Both the position numbers and the translations under genes were made by a program. Of a stretch of DNA of 64,000 nucleotides, positions 33,972 to 43,853 are shown in pieces. The notes under the pieces were generated by a model. That model was not told where the DNA came from. It did no database searches and saw nothing but the letters and a program-made list of their open reading frames with translations. This stretch comes from Alkalinema pantanalense. GTDB lineage: Bacteria; Cyanobacteriota; Cyanobacteriia; Leptolyngbyales; Leptolyngbyaceae. How positions within the stretch are numbered: the stretch's first letter is position 1; each line of letters begins with the position of its first letter. The stretch spans positions 1-64,000 of the forward strand of contig NZ_JBLZFX010000017.1 of the NCBI RefSeq assembly GCF_050753345.1, in the 5' to 3' direction.

Positions 33972-35132
33972 ATGCTAAACATGCCACCCAGTCTTCAAAT
34001 TTTGGTTGTTGAAGATGAACCCATCATTGCCATGGATCTTCGCCACCGATTGATCCATTTAAACTATGGAGTTGTAGGTATCACTGATTCGGCTGAAGCG
34101 GCAATTTCTCTGGTGGAGGAGACTCGGCCTGACTTGATTTTGATGGATATCTGTTTGAATGGAGTCATGGCGGGCATCGACATTGCGGATCAGATTCGAT
34201 CGATCTATAACGTTCCCGTCATTTTTTTAACGGCCCATGGTGATCTGGGCACTTTTGAACAAGCAAAGGCTGTTTCACCCTTTGGTTATGTGATTAAACC
34301 TTTTTCTAATAAGGACTTGATCACAACGATCGAAATTGCCATTAGTAAATATCAAGCTGAAACTGCGATTCAGAAAGCACTGGAACGGGAACGAGAACTC
34401 AATCAACTCAAGTCCCAGTTTATTGGCTTGGTGTCCCACGAATTCCGGACGCCGTTAAGCATTATTTCCATCACCTTGGATATGTTGGAAAACTATCCTG
34501 CTCAACTGACTGAGACAAAACGTCGCACTTACCTCCATCAAGCGAGATCGGCCCTCGAACATCTCCGGGAAATGCTGGAAGATGTGTTGATCATGAACGA
34601 GTCCACCACGCGAGAAATTTCCTGCTACCCAGTCGCCATCAATCTTGAAGAGTTTTGTCAAAAGATTATTGATGAGACCAAAGCAGTAAGCCTCCAAAAC
34701 CATAGCATTCAGTTAATCTCTAGCCCATCGACACTGTCGCCAGAGGATATTCCAGTTCTTTTGGATCCTAAGTTGACTAAACATATCGTGACGAATTTGC
34801 TATTGAATGCCCTGAAATACTCGCCTCCTAGTAGTTCGGTTGAAGTGGAACTGAGCCACAGTGAAGCCGAAGTTCGAATAGTTGTGAAAGATACAGGAAT
34901 TGGGATCCCCCCAGCGGATCAAGCAAATCTGTTTAAGCTGTTTTATCGAGCATCTAACGTTGGGATGATTCAAGGCACAGGCTTAGGGCTGGCGATCGTC
35001 AAACAGTGTATTGACGCCCACAATGGCAACATTTCTTTTGAAAGCCAGTTGGGTAAGGGGACGACGTTTACTGTGCGGCTCCCGAATTGTCAGCCCGCGA
35101 CCATTGAAACAACAATTCCCTGGGCTAGCTAA
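33972..35132 (+). CDS. REC-HisKA-HATPase hybrid histidine kinase
   Basis: The N-terminal receiver (about 5-120) has VVEDEP, the phospho-acceptor in LILMDICLNG, and the Lys in GYVIKPF. A short coiled coil leads to HisKA (FIGLVSHEFRTPLSI) and HATPase_c with N-box HIVTNLLLNALKYS, G1 VKDTGIGIPP and G2 GTGLGLAIVKQ. With the receiver in front of the kinase, its activity is probably set by phosphotransfer from another kinase, plausibly the HWE kinase encoded just upstream. ATGs at 33972 and 33981 are both possible; a TTG at 33966 also opens the frame. The gap from the kinase gene is 175 bp. Confidence 0.9.
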   Translation: MLNMPPSLQILVVEDEPIIAMDLRHRLIHLNYGVVGITDSAEAAISLVEETRPDLILMDICLNGVMAGIDIADQIRSIYNVPVIFLTAHGDLGTFEQAKAVSPFGYVIKPFSNKDLITTIEIAISKYQAETAIQKALERERELNQLKSQFIGLVSHEFRTPLSIISITLDMLENYPAQLTETKRRTYLHQARSALEHLREMLEDVLIMNESTTREISCYPVAINLEEFCQKIIDETKAVSLQNHSIQLISSPSTLSPEDIPVLLDPKLTKHIVTNLLLNALKYSPPSSSVEVELSHSEAEVRIVVKDTGIGIPPADQANLFKLFYRASNVGMIQGTGLGLAIVKQCIDAHNGNISFESQLGKGTTFTVRLPNCQPATIETTIPWAS

Positions 35133-35177
35133 TCTTGCGCCCGCTAGCTAGTCGGGGCTAGCAGGTGCCAGGATCTA

Positions 35178-36785
35178 CTAGTTCAACTGCACCACCGGTT
35201 GATCTTCTACGAGCGTGCGCTGCGTTAATAAATCCTCCACCGTAATTCGCAAAAAGCGCTGAGCATCTACCTGAAACTGCACTTTGATCCGATCGCTGCC
35301 CGGTACTCCCGGCGGATCAAGTTCTGCAATATTCCGTGCCCCCTCTTTATCGTTAAGCGGTTGAACCGTCGTAACTTGGCTGGAAAGATTGCGGGTTACT
35401 AAACGATCTCCATCGAAATATACTTCCGTTTGTCCGGTTTCGTTACCCAGTTCCCCGATGATTAGTTCAATGCTAGGTTGGTGTTCTCGGGAAGCCCCCA
35501 GGACAATTTCGACTGCTTTTTCCATCGGGTAAGGCTGGCCTGTGCGAATAATGGGATGCCAGTTATGGGCGTTGATTCGACGATCCCAAAAGCGCACACC
35601 ATAGCCGTGGTAGAGAAAATCCTTGAGCTCGACCCCTCGATCGAGTTGCAAAGCACCTTGGGCGATTGCTTCAAAGGGTTTATCCGATCGAATCTTGCTG
35701 GGATCAAAGTACTGGTGCAGCCAGGTTTGTACCGCTGGAATCTGGGAGGTTCCTCCCACCAACAGCACTGCACCAATATCCTGCATGTCCAAGCCTTGCC
35801 GTTTGGCCTGTTGCAGCACTTGATGCATGGCGTCGTCCAGGCGGGCAAAAAACTGATGTTCTTGCAGGATTGTATTAAAACGATCGCGGGTCAAGGCTAA
35901 CTCGTAGCTCTCAAAGGTTTCGTCATTAAAAAAGACTTCCTGGGCTTGGGTTTGTAGCGACAGGGCAATTTTTAATCGTTCTGCCAAACGAGTCGTGACG
36001 GGACTGACTTTTAAGCCTTGGGTCTGCACAAAATGATCAACCAACCAATGATCGATATCCGCCCCCCCCAAATTCTGTCCGGCCTTGGCCAGAACTCGAG
36101 CCGTTTTTACCTTCTGGCCAGACGTTTCCGCAAAGGATTTTTGTCCCCATTTCAAAATAAATCCCAAGGATTGCCCTGCAGATTGTTGAATTAAACGGGT
36201 ATCCAGTTGAACTAAGGAGAGATCCAACGTCCCGCCGCCGAAATCCACGACCAACAGACATTCTTGATCGGCTAACCCGTAGCCTAGGGCTGCTGCGGTT
36301 GGTTCATCCAACATACGCACTTGGTTAATTTGCAATTCTTCGCAGACCGTTCCTAACCAGAGCCGATAGGCTTCAAAGCTATCAACCGGGACGGTAAAGA
36401 CGATCGAATCGAGAATATCAGGATTGAGTTGGCTAACTTGCTGGATTACCTGACCTAAAAACCAGCGGCCCACCTGGGGAAATTCGATCGCCCGACCATC
36501 CAGCTCTGGCACAAACCCTTGGACTGTCGAGCCAATGCCACGTTTAAAATTCCGAAAAAATCGCGCGTCACTCGCTAAATCTAAGGCTCGATCGCGTACC
36601 TGCTGACCTGCAACAACGTTGCCCCGAGCAGCATCTTCCACATAGAGCAAGCTGGGGATTAAAGGCGGATTTTGTGCCAGTTTGAGCGATAACTCGGGTA
36701 CCGATAGGGTTTCGGCTTGTTGACTGACTGCATTCCAACGGGCAATTACAGTGTTACTCGTCCCAAAGTCGATCGCGTAGGTCAT
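35178..36785 (-). CDS. Hsp70-family (DnaK-like) protein
   Basis: This actin-fold ATPase keeps the phosphate-1 loop IDFGTSNTVIARW (residues about 4-16), phosphate-2 VVDFGGGTLDLSLV, the connecting MLDEPTAAALGYGL segment and the adenosine motif VLLVGGTSQIPAVQ. At 535 residues it is shorter than DnaK. The C-terminal part (about 390-535) has a divergent beta substrate-binding-like region and no lid helices or EEVD-type tail. Such DnaK-like proteins are common in cyanobacteria alongside true DnaK, and their clients are unknown. It is convergent with the REC-HisKA gene and divergent from crtW. Confidence 0.9.
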   Translation of the reverse strand: MTYAIDFGTSNTVIARWNAVSQQAETLSVPELSLKLAQNPPLIPSLLYVEDAARGNVVAGQQVRDRALDLASDARFFRNFKRGIGSTVQGFVPELDGRAIEFPQVGRWFLGQVIQQVSQLNPDILDSIVFTVPVDSFEAYRLWLGTVCEELQINQVRMLDEPTAAALGYGLADQECLLVVDFGGGTLDLSLVQLDTRLIQQSAGQSLGFILKWGQKSFAETSGQKVKTARVLAKAGQNLGGADIDHWLVDHFVQTQGLKVSPVTTRLAERLKIALSLQTQAQEVFFNDETFESYELALTRDRFNTILQEHQFFARLDDAMHQVLQQAKRQGLDMQDIGAVLLVGGTSQIPAVQTWLHQYFDPSKIRSDKPFEAIAQGALQLDRGVELKDFLYHGYGVRFWDRRINAHNWHPIIRTGQPYPMEKAVEIVLGASREHQPSIELIIGELGNETGQTEVYFDGDRLVTRNLSSQVTTVQPLNDKEGARNIAELDPPGVPGSDRIKVQFQVDAQRFLRITVEDLLTQRTLVEDQPVVQLN

Positions 36786-37116
36786 AGATTTGCTTCAATC
36801 CTCAACAGGAAACGGATCAGCAGAAATTTAGTCAAAATTGGCAATTTAGCCATTTGCAGATTGAGCTAAACACAGAGTGGCGAAGCCGTGATTCGGCACA
36901 AGGGCGATCGGTTTTGTCCTTTTGGGCCAAGTTCCCTCCCGCGTCTTCCCTGAGTGTCGCTCACTGGCTAACAATACCCCTCCCAAATCCTAGCAAATCT
37001 CTCTATTTGGACTGAAATCACGGTCCTCAAACCCGCAATTCCCATGGATTTAGTGAAGAAGCGTTAAGATATACAAAGTTTTATATCTCGACTCCTTGCA
37101 GGATGGGCAAACGACC
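36786..37116. other. Divergent intergenic region Hsp70-crtW
   Basis: AGATATA (37067-37073) and TATATCT (37082-37088) form an inverted repeat close to the crtW start that could mask its initiation region or act as an operator. No other feature is clear. Confidence 0.4.
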
Positions 37117-37875
37117 ATGGTGGATTGGCTACGGCGACTTCAACCAGTGATTTCTATTCCCGATCGAAGTCAATATCGTGGGGTCACCGTGGCCTGCGGT
37201 GTATTAGGAACTTGGGCTCTCAGCACAGCGCTGTGGTTGAGTCTTGACTGGCAACAGATCTCTTGGGGCATCCGCTGCCTAGGGTTTCTCTGTCAAACGT
37301 TTCTTTACACAGGATTATTTGTGACCGCTCATGATGCAATGCATGGATCTGTGGCTCCCCGCGATCGCCAGCTGAACGATTGCATTGGTCAGATCGCTCT
37401 ATTTTGCTATGCCATGTTTCCCTTTAAGAAAATGGCCGAGATGCATCATCTTCACCATGCTATTCCAGCCCGACCGGGCGATCCTGACTACCACAATGGT
37501 CGCTGGACTCACTTTTTTGGGTGGTATGCCCAGTTTATGGTCAACTACTGGAGCTGGATCCGCTTATTTCTGCTGATTTGCAGCTTCCACGTAGTTCATC
37601 AGCTTTTCCATATTGAGGAAGCTAACTTGACCTGTTTTTGGGTATTGCCTTCGGTTGCCAGTTCTTTCCAACTCTTTTTCTTTGGTACTTTTTTACCCCA
37701 CCGCGAACCCGCAGAGGGCTATCATAATCCCTGCCACGCCCGTAGTACGGCCTTCTCAGAGTTTTGGTCGTTCATCACCTGTTACCACTTTGGCTACCAT
37801 GAGGAGCACCATGAACTGCCTCACTTAGCTTGGTGGCAATTACCGGCAGCTCGTCGCATGCGCATGGGTTCTTAA
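37117..37875 (+). CDS. crtW: Beta-carotene ketolase, CrtW type
   Basis: This membrane di-iron oxygenase of the fatty-acid-desaturase superfamily adds 4-keto groups to beta-carotene rings, giving echinenone or canthaxanthin. All His boxes are present: HDAMHG, HHLHHAIPARPGDPD, and HEEHHELPH near the C-terminus. Hydrophobic segments lie at about 25-45, 50-70, 125-150 and 165-185. At 252 residues it is normal for CrtW. The start is taken as ATG at 37117; a TTG at 37096 is also open. Ketocarotenoids bind OCP and HCP photoprotective proteins, none of which is encoded here. Confidence 0.93.
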   Translation: MVDWLRRLQPVISIPDRSQYRGVTVACGVLGTWALSTALWLSLDWQQISWGIRCLGFLCQTFLYTGLFVTAHDAMHGSVAPRDRQLNDCIGQIALFCYAMFPFKKMAEMHHLHHAIPARPGDPDYHNGRWTHFFGWYAQFMVNYWSWIRLFLLICSFHVVHQLFHIEEANLTCFWVLPSVASSFQLFFFGTFLPHREPAEGYHNPCHARSTAFSEFWSFITCYHFGYHEEHHELPHLAWWQLPAARRMRMGS

Positions 37876-37885
37876 CAGGCAGATC

Positions 37886-40114
37886 CTAGCGCGAGCGTAC
37901 AGGCGTTGACAGGGGAGAACTGGGAGGAGGGTTACTGGGATCTAGGTAGTAGGCGGTATAGAGATTCGTCGGCACTTTACGCGAATCATTCGCCACCACT
38001 CCAAATACTTTTGTCGGTAAGAAGTTCAGCGTTTCTAGGACGTGCTCGTAGGCATCTCGGTTGGTTTTGCCCACCCGTGCCACTAGTAGTAGACCATCGG
38101 TTTTGGCGGCCACCAGATGCGCATCGGAAAGGCCCGCTAGGGGCGGCGTATCGTAAATCACCAAGTCGTAGCGCTCTTGCAGGTGTGCCATGATCTCCTC
38201 CATATAACTAGAGGAGAGTAAAGTCACTGGATCAGCAGTCGGTTGGCCTGCCGTAAGTACGTGAATTTGCTCATTCAAAGAAGAGACTTGAATAAAAGCT
38301 TGGGGATCTCCTTGGGTCGTAATCAAGTCACTGAGTCCGTGGGCATTGGACACCCCAAGTCGGCTATGCAATTGTGGATAACGTAACTCTGTGTCCACCA
38401 GCAGAACCCGTTGCCCCATGGAAGCGGCGGCTTGCGCCAGATAGGTCGCTGTTGTGGATTTGCCATCCTGGGGAGTGGGAGAACTGATTGAGATTGCTCG
38501 AATCGGACGATCGGCATTCAGGAGGCGAAGATTAGTTTGTAGTAACCGAAAGGATTCTAAAAAGGGTAATGTGCCAAAGGCATTAGGCTGGTTGGCCGTC
38601 AGCATTAGGCGATTGGGCTGAAAGAGGTTAGCTGCGGTAGAGGAATCCCCCAAGGCAGAGAGTTCTTGGTTAAACGGAATAACGCCCAATAGCGGTAACT
38701 TACTCGCTTTCTTAATTTCCTGCGGGGTATGAAAGACATTACTCATACGATCGACGATCACAGCAGTAATAATGCCTAGTACCAAGCCCAATACGCCGCC
38801 GAGGAGCAAATTGGTCTTCAAGCTTGACAATTCGGGATAGAGCGTAGGGGTGACAATTTCCCAGGGGGTTTGCCGCTGACCTGCATCGATATCTAAGGCC
38901 GATCGCTTAGCCAAGAACTGATCAAGGTTGTCCGTAGAGACCTTCAGTTCCCGTTGAATATCAGTATATTCCCGAGCTACATTAGAAAGATTTTTAATGC
39001 GTTGGGCCAGTTCATCTTCTGTTTTGCGCAGAGCGCGATCGCGCTCTGCATAGTCCCGCACTTGGCTGGCCACTTCTTCCCGAACCCGTTCCGCTTCTCG
39101 TTCCAACAGAGGCATGAGCTTGGCCCGATTATCCCGAAGAATTTGCATATCTTCGGAACCCGCTTCATAAATACTGCCCTGTTCAGCAATCCTGGCATCC
39201 AGTGCCAGCAATTGTCCTAATAGTTGTTTGTAGGTGTCGCTTTGCTTCAGGGCAATGGTGGCTGTGCGATCGCTGGGTGATCGATCGATTTCGTTTTGCA
39301 ATTCCTGGTAAAGCCCCATGGACTGCTTCAACTGCACCTCATTGTCTAGCCGTTGCCGTCGGAAGGTCGCCACCTGCTCTGAAAGTTCCCGGCTCTGGGA
39401 TTCAGGATCAAAGAAGGTATTCTGCTGCCGGAAAGTCTGCAATTTTCCTTGCCAGTAGCTCACCTGATCTTTTAACGGCTTCAATTGCTCGTCAATAAAA
39501 GTAATTCCCTTTTTAGTATCCGCCAGTCGATCTTGGAGGGCATAGTCAATGTAGCGTTTTCCCAGCGCTTCCAGAATATCTTTTACCCGTTCGCTACTGG
39601 AGTCATTGTACTGAACCTCAAAGATATCCGTTTCGCCCACGGGCTTGACTTGCAGTCCTTTGACAATTGATCCATAACTGATATCGGGATATTTCCCTTT
39701 CAGTTCGTTAACCACTGGATCGACTAAAGCCGGACTGATTAACAGGCGCAGTTTAGTTTCGTCGTAGCCCTTGGCAATTCCGGAGGGCGATCGCTGTTCT
39801 TCTCGCAGTGCCTGGGGCAAGGAGGAAACCACTTGGTTTTCCACGGTAACCGGTCGAGTCAGAATTTGTAGAGTGGCTCGATAGGTTGGATCAAGCTTCC
39901 CTTTGGCTGCTGCTGCTGTTGCCACCACGGTGGTGACGCCTAGAATAATCAAAGCTCGCCGCTTAAGAATAGACAGCAACTGGCTAATATCTAGAACATC
40001 ATTCTCTTCGTTCGGGCGAGGCTGATTTCCTCCAATGGCGGGCAACCAGGAGGGCCGTTGCCCATTTCCAGGCGTGGACGAGGGGGGAATTGATGGGGGA
40101 AATCCGCTTTCCAT
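37886..40114 (-). CDS. Polysaccharide co-polymerase / tyrosine autokinase (Wzc-GumC type)
   Basis: This 742-residue inner-membrane protein controls exopolysaccharide chain length. The N-terminal Wzz domain (about 45-140) includes the first membrane segment (RALIILGVTTVVATAAAA). A long periplasmic coiled coil (about 190-420) precedes the second membrane segment (about 430-455, LLLGGVLGLVLGIITAVIV). The cytoplasmic BY-kinase has Walker A PTPQDGKSTTA, Walker A' LLVDTELRYPQ and Walker B VIYDTPPLAGLSD. The C-terminal tail has clustered tyrosines (LYTAYYLDP) for autophosphorylation. It lies 101 bp after the OPX gene and pairs with it to span the envelope. No glycosyltransferases or polymerase lie next to the pair. 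Confidence 0.93.
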   Translation of the reverse strand: MESGFPPSIPPSSTPGNGQRPSWLPAIGGNQPRPNEENDVLDISQLLSILKRRALIILGVTTVVATAAAAKGKLDPTYRATLQILTRPVTVENQVVSSLPQALREEQRSPSGIAKGYDETKLRLLISPALVDPVVNELKGKYPDISYGSIVKGLQVKPVGETDIFEVQYNDSSSERVKDILEALGKRYIDYALQDRLADTKKGITFIDEQLKPLKDQVSYWQGKLQTFRQQNTFFDPESQSRELSEQVATFRRQRLDNEVQLKQSMGLYQELQNEIDRSPSDRTATIALKQSDTYKQLLGQLLALDARIAEQGSIYEAGSEDMQILRDNRAKLMPLLEREAERVREEVASQVRDYAERDRALRKTEDELAQRIKNLSNVAREYTDIQRELKVSTDNLDQFLAKRSALDIDAGQRQTPWEIVTPTLYPELSSLKTNLLLGGVLGLVLGIITAVIVDRMSNVFHTPQEIKKASKLPLLGVIPFNQELSALGDSSTAANLFQPNRLMLTANQPNAFGTLPFLESFRLLQTNLRLLNADRPIRAISISSPTPQDGKSTTATYLAQAAASMGQRVLLVDTELRYPQLHSRLGVSNAHGLSDLITTQGDPQAFIQVSSLNEQIHVLTAGQPTADPVTLLSSSYMEEIMAHLQERYDLVIYDTPPLAGLSDAHLVAAKTDGLLLVARVGKTNRDAYEHVLETLNFLPTKVFGVVANDSRKVPTNLYTAYYLDPSNPPPSSPLSTPVRSR

Positions 40115-40214
40115 TCTGACCTCAAGGGGGGATTAAACAAACAATTGCAGTGAGGACCGCGTAATTTCAGGATGGAGACCTGTTTTTCAGCATCGTCCAA
40201 ATATGACGATGGGA

Positions 40215-41756
40215 TTAATTATTCCGATCGAAGATGGCTCGGAATACATTCACAATGGTGCCTAGCGGCCCAAATACTTGAGCAGACTCTCCAAACACCG
40301 ACAATCCTGACCGTCGTACGATGATGACATCTTCATTACGCAGAGGAGGGTTATTTACTTCATCAAACCCTGCGGATAGATTGACTTTAACCTCCCGTTT
40401 AACCGCCGTTCCATCGGTGTTTAACCGTACAAAATCCACTTTACTCCGAACAGCCCGATTGTTAAAACCGCCTGCGGTCAAAATGGCTTTGTTCAACGGC
40501 GTATTAGGAGGAACTTCGATGACACCCGGTGTCCCGACTTCACCCATGACAGCAACACGGATGCGATCGGGAGAAAAACTTGCAGCAGAGGCAGTGGCAA
40601 TTTCAGCATTCGTGAGATTGGTTGCCTGGGGTACGACGATCGTATCGCGATCTTGCAAAATCAGATCTTGAGTTTGATCTCCCGTTTGTAATAAAGCCCA
40701 GAGATCAATGTTAAAAATTTGCTGGGTACCTTGCTGACTAATTCGTCGAACTTCAATATTCCGCAGATTAGCCATCGGCTTGATACCCCCAGCGGTTTGA
40801 ATTGCGCGGGTAAGGGTTGGGAAAATGCGGGCTTGGTTAAAGGAATCCCGCGCTTCCCCCGGAATCCCTGCCGTGGGAACCCGAACGCTGCTTTCCACTG
40901 TGTGGGTACCGGGACGATAGACCTCGCCGACCACTGTAATGTTAAGGGGTTGAATTTTTTCTGCGGAAAAACTGGTTGTTGCCAACTGATAAGACTCGGT
41001 CAAATCAAGTTTTTCGGCAGCAGGCACAAAAATGGAGTCCCCATCCCGCAGCACCACATCTTGGCTGGTGTCCCCATTGCGGACAAATTCCCAGAGGTTA
41101 ACGGTGTATACTTGCCCTGCTCCACCCCGCTGGGCTCGACGAATTTCAATGCGATTCAGATCAGCGGATTGGTTAATGCCTCCGGCGAGCTTGAGGGCAC
41201 GGGTTAAGGTCGGTAAGTTTGCGGAGCCGACGATATTACCCGTATCACTAACCGGGTTCAGCGTCACGTCATAGGCTCCCCGTCGACTGACTTCTCCGGC
41301 AACGGTCACTTTGACTGGGCGCGGCGCTAATAGCGTGATGGTCACGACGGGATAGCGCAAAACTTTACGATACTTTTCAGTTGCGCGGGCCGTTGCTTCC
41401 GTCAGGGACAGCCCCCGCACCGGTAAGGATCCGAATTGCAGCAAGCTAATCGTCCCGTCCACTAAAACTTGCGTTTCTAGGGAGTATTGGGGCGCTTTGA
41501 GTACATCAATTTTGACCCGATCGCCGGGGCCAAGGATGTAGTCTTCATCCAGAGGAGGACGATTGACGATTGGGGCAACCGCATTGGGAGGGAATTGCGT
41601 CGATCGGCGGGGGAGTGAGGTTTGCGCGAGGGCAATGGACGGCAGCAAACCAACCATGGTTGCTAGCAGACTGGTACTAACTGCGCAGGTTTTCAACAGG
41701 CCAACACGCACGAGACCCATGCTGCAATTGGAAAGAGGATAAAGTCGGACAACCAT
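40215..41756 (-). CDS. Polysaccharide export outer-membrane protein (Wza/OPX family)
   Basis: It has a signal peptide (CAVSTSLLATMVGLLPSIAL, then AQ) and a Poly_export domain (about 70-165, DEDYILGPGDRVKIDVLKAP and GTISLLQFGSLPVRGLS). Three SLBB-type beta-grasp repeats follow, starting near VTVAGEVSRRGAYDV, ITVVGEVYRPGTHTV and VAVMGEVGTPGVIEV. It forms the outer-membrane conduit for exported glycan and partners with the Wzc-like protein downstream. There is no lipobox Cys, so it is probably not a lipoprotein. The start is uncertain: candidates are 41804, 41756 and 41720. A 14 bp tandem triplication (41803-41843) lies in the leader or at the upstream start. Confidence 0.9.
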   Translation of the reverse strand: MVVRLYPLSNCSMGLVRVGLLKTCAVSTSLLATMVGLLPSIALAQTSLPRRSTQFPPNAVAPIVNRPPLDEDYILGPGDRVKIDVLKAPQYSLETQVLVDGTISLLQFGSLPVRGLSLTEATARATEKYRKVLRYPVVTITLLAPRPVKVTVAGEVSRRGAYDVTLNPVSDTGNIVGSANLPTLTRALKLAGGINQSADLNRIEIRRAQRGGAGQVYTVNLWEFVRNGDTSQDVVLRDGDSIFVPAAEKLDLTESYQLATTSFSAEKIQPLNITVVGEVYRPGTHTVESSVRVPTAGIPGEARDSFNQARIFPTLTRAIQTAGGIKPMANLRNIEVRRISQQGTQQIFNIDLWALLQTGDQTQDLILQDRDTIVVPQATNLTNAEIATASAASFSPDRIRVAVMGEVGTPGVIEVPPNTPLNKAILTAGGFNNRAVRSKVDFVRLNTDGTAVKREVKVNLSAGFDEVNNPPLRNEDVIIVRRSGLSVFGESAQVFGPLGTIVNVFRAIFDRNN

Positions 41757-41802
41757 AGGGAAGCAACCTGTGGAACGCCAAAAATAAGAACGACTGCGAT
41801 TC

Positions 41803-41843
41803 AACGATTTAACTTTAACGATTTAACTTTAACGACTTAACGG
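41803..41843. repeat. 14 bp tandem repeat upstream of OPX gene
   Basis: AACGATTTAACTTT occurs twice in direct succession and is followed by AACGACTTAACGG. If translation began at 41804 the repeat would abut the start, another reason to prefer a later start. Confidence 0.8.
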
Positions 41844-42024
41844 AAATAATGAACCGAGAATTTAAGATTTCCAGAGAAAGGTTACTGAAAAAGACTATCC
41901 AGAAGCAAAATAGTTCCTATTAACACTTCCCCAGTTCTAACACCTCGGTGAAATTATTGAACCTCATCATCCCAGAGGATTTGCAAACTCTTCATCTAAG
42001 GCCGAACCTTAAGCTAGGGGGTAT

Positions 42025-43620
42025 TTAACCCTTAACGATCGAACCTTGCCTTTTGATTAGCTGGCTTTGGATCCATAAAAAGCTGCCTAGGGCGAGGCTG
42101 GCCAACCCCAGACAGCCCCCCCACAACAGCCACCCAAATCCTTGAGTCTGGCTCATTGACAGAGTTAATCCTAAGGTGGGCACTGCCAATCCGATCGTGA
42201 TCACCAAGCTTTTCAAGACTGCATTCATTCTAGTAATGCTTAGACTTTGGCCGAGCAGAACGCCTAAAGGTGCACAGAAAAATAGGTAATAAAAGCTCTG
42301 GTAAGCCAACATTGCCTTAGGTGTGAGGCGAAGGCTACGACCATTATTGGGAAATAGATAGCGAACTAAGCTAATCTCTGGGGTCAACTGCAAAACATGA
42401 CGTTGATCGGGACGATCGATGTATAGCGCAAGCATTCCTTGCTGATAGGTCACGACAAAGCGATGGACTTGATGGGGCGTCAGCGCATTTGGCACCGTGA
42501 GGCTAATCAGATCACCATTGTTACCCGCCATGGGGGTTCGTAGACGAACGGTAACGTTATCACCCCCTTGACCCAGGGTGAAATTTCGATGAGTAGTATC
42601 TTGAGAAAGAGAAATAATCCGAGCTGGCCCCGTTTGATCCAGGGTGTGGGTTTTCGCGATAACCACAGCGGTTAATTCCTGAGATCGTTCGATCGCAGTG
42701 GAGATGTGGGCAGCGGGCTGAGTAGACAGCAGCCATTGCTCTGGGTGAGTCACGGCACCCTGGCTCCCTGCAACGGCTTCGGAGACTTTGCCTTGCCAAG
42801 TTAAGGTCGGCCCATGGCCGCTGCGATCGCCGTAGGGCCCTGGGCCTTCAAAGTGATAGTCCGCAATGGGATTCGGTAAAGCGGGGGAGGGCATCTGCAA
42901 CAACTGGGCAATTTCGTCTTCAGCTAAGGCGCGATCGGCCATCATGAAGGCTTTGACTTCGCCATCCCAGGGGCGATCGCCGGTGACTTCATTGCCAATC
43001 GCTAAAGGATAATGACTATCCCAACCTTGAATTTGGGCGGATTTCTGAAGCCCGATCGGCAAGAGGATCATGATTCCGGCCCAAGTAATCAACAGCAGGG
43101 CAACCACACGGGGATTCCGCCAACCCCGCTTCACCCACTGCCACCAACGGGCATCCGATCTCAACCACTGCTTTGCTAACCACCAAAGTCCTGCCCCTAG
43201 GAATCCACCTAGCGTGTTTGTGACTAAATCGTTAAGGCTGGTCGATCGGGAGGGCAGAAAGGTCTGCAACGTTTCCACCAGACAGGACAGGCCCATACTG
43301 GCAAAAACCGTGATTAGCCAAGGGGAAAAGCGGTGGAGGAATACTGTTGGAGCAGATTGCCGCCGCCTTTGCCAATGCAACCAAGCTACCCACGCAAACC
43401 CGTAGGGCATGAATAGCAGAACATTGTTGTATCGATCTTCCCAATTCGTTGTGCTGAAGAAAAATTCGTCGATCGCGTCCTTCAGGCTCCAATCTGCGAT
43501 CGAAAACTTGAAGGGCAATAGGGTGCCAACCAGAATCACGATCGTACTGACGAGCAGCAAGAACCATGACCAGTGAAAGTGGGAAAAAATTTGCCTAGAC
43601 CGGGTTTCAGAGCGCGTCAT
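42025..43620 (-). CDS. VanZ-like membrane protein with LamG/concanavalin-like insert
   Basis: The N-terminal half (about 15-175) is a VanZ-type domain with several membrane segments. It carries the conserved NVLLFMPYGF, a Glu in CLVETLQTFLPSRSTSLNDLVTNTLGG, and further hydrophobic helices to about residue 195. The middle (about 215-425) is a soluble beta-rich LamG-like domain (PWDGEVKAFMMADRALAEDE, LTAVVIAKTHTL, ALYIDRPDQRH). Two or three more membrane helices close the protein (about 440-520). The beta domain sits between membrane parts, so it is probably periplasmic. The location upstream of OPX/Wzc on the same strand suggests a part in exopolysaccharide assembly or surface attachment. Confidence 0.85.
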   Translation of the reverse strand: MTRSETRSRQIFSHFHWSWFLLLVSTIVILVGTLLPFKFSIADWSLKDAIDEFFFSTTNWEDRYNNVLLFMPYGFAWVAWLHWQRRRQSAPTVFLHRFSPWLITVFASMGLSCLVETLQTFLPSRSTSLNDLVTNTLGGFLGAGLWWLAKQWLRSDARWWQWVKRGWRNPRVVALLLITWAGIMILLPIGLQKSAQIQGWDSHYPLAIGNEVTGDRPWDGEVKAFMMADRALAEDEIAQLLQMPSPALPNPIADYHFEGPGPYGDRSGHGPTLTWQGKVSEAVAGSQGAVTHPEQWLLSTQPAAHISTAIERSQELTAVVIAKTHTLDQTGPARIISLSQDTTHRNFTLGQGGDNVTVRLRTPMAGNNGDLISLTVPNALTPHQVHRFVVTYQQGMLALYIDRPDQRHVLQLTPEISLVRYLFPNNGRSLRLTPKAMLAYQSFYYLFFCAPLGVLLGQSLSITRMNAVLKSLVITIGLAVPTLGLTLSMSQTQGFGWLLWGGCLGLASLALGSFLWIQSQLIKRQGSIVKG

Positions 43621-43853
43621 TATCCATTCTCCAAATTCAGCAAAGATTGAGTTAATTAGACCGAGTAGATTGGGGACTTACTTGGTGACTGATATCGTGA
43701 CTTAATAGTGAGTGATTCAATGACGCTTAGGCAGGTTGGTGCTTCAAGAAAATCGTGAATGAGAAAGATAACCGTGAAATTGTTTCAGACAAAAACAGCT
43801 TGAGAAGAAACAGCTTCAGACAATCGAGCGGATTTTCGATCGCCTGCCTGTGT

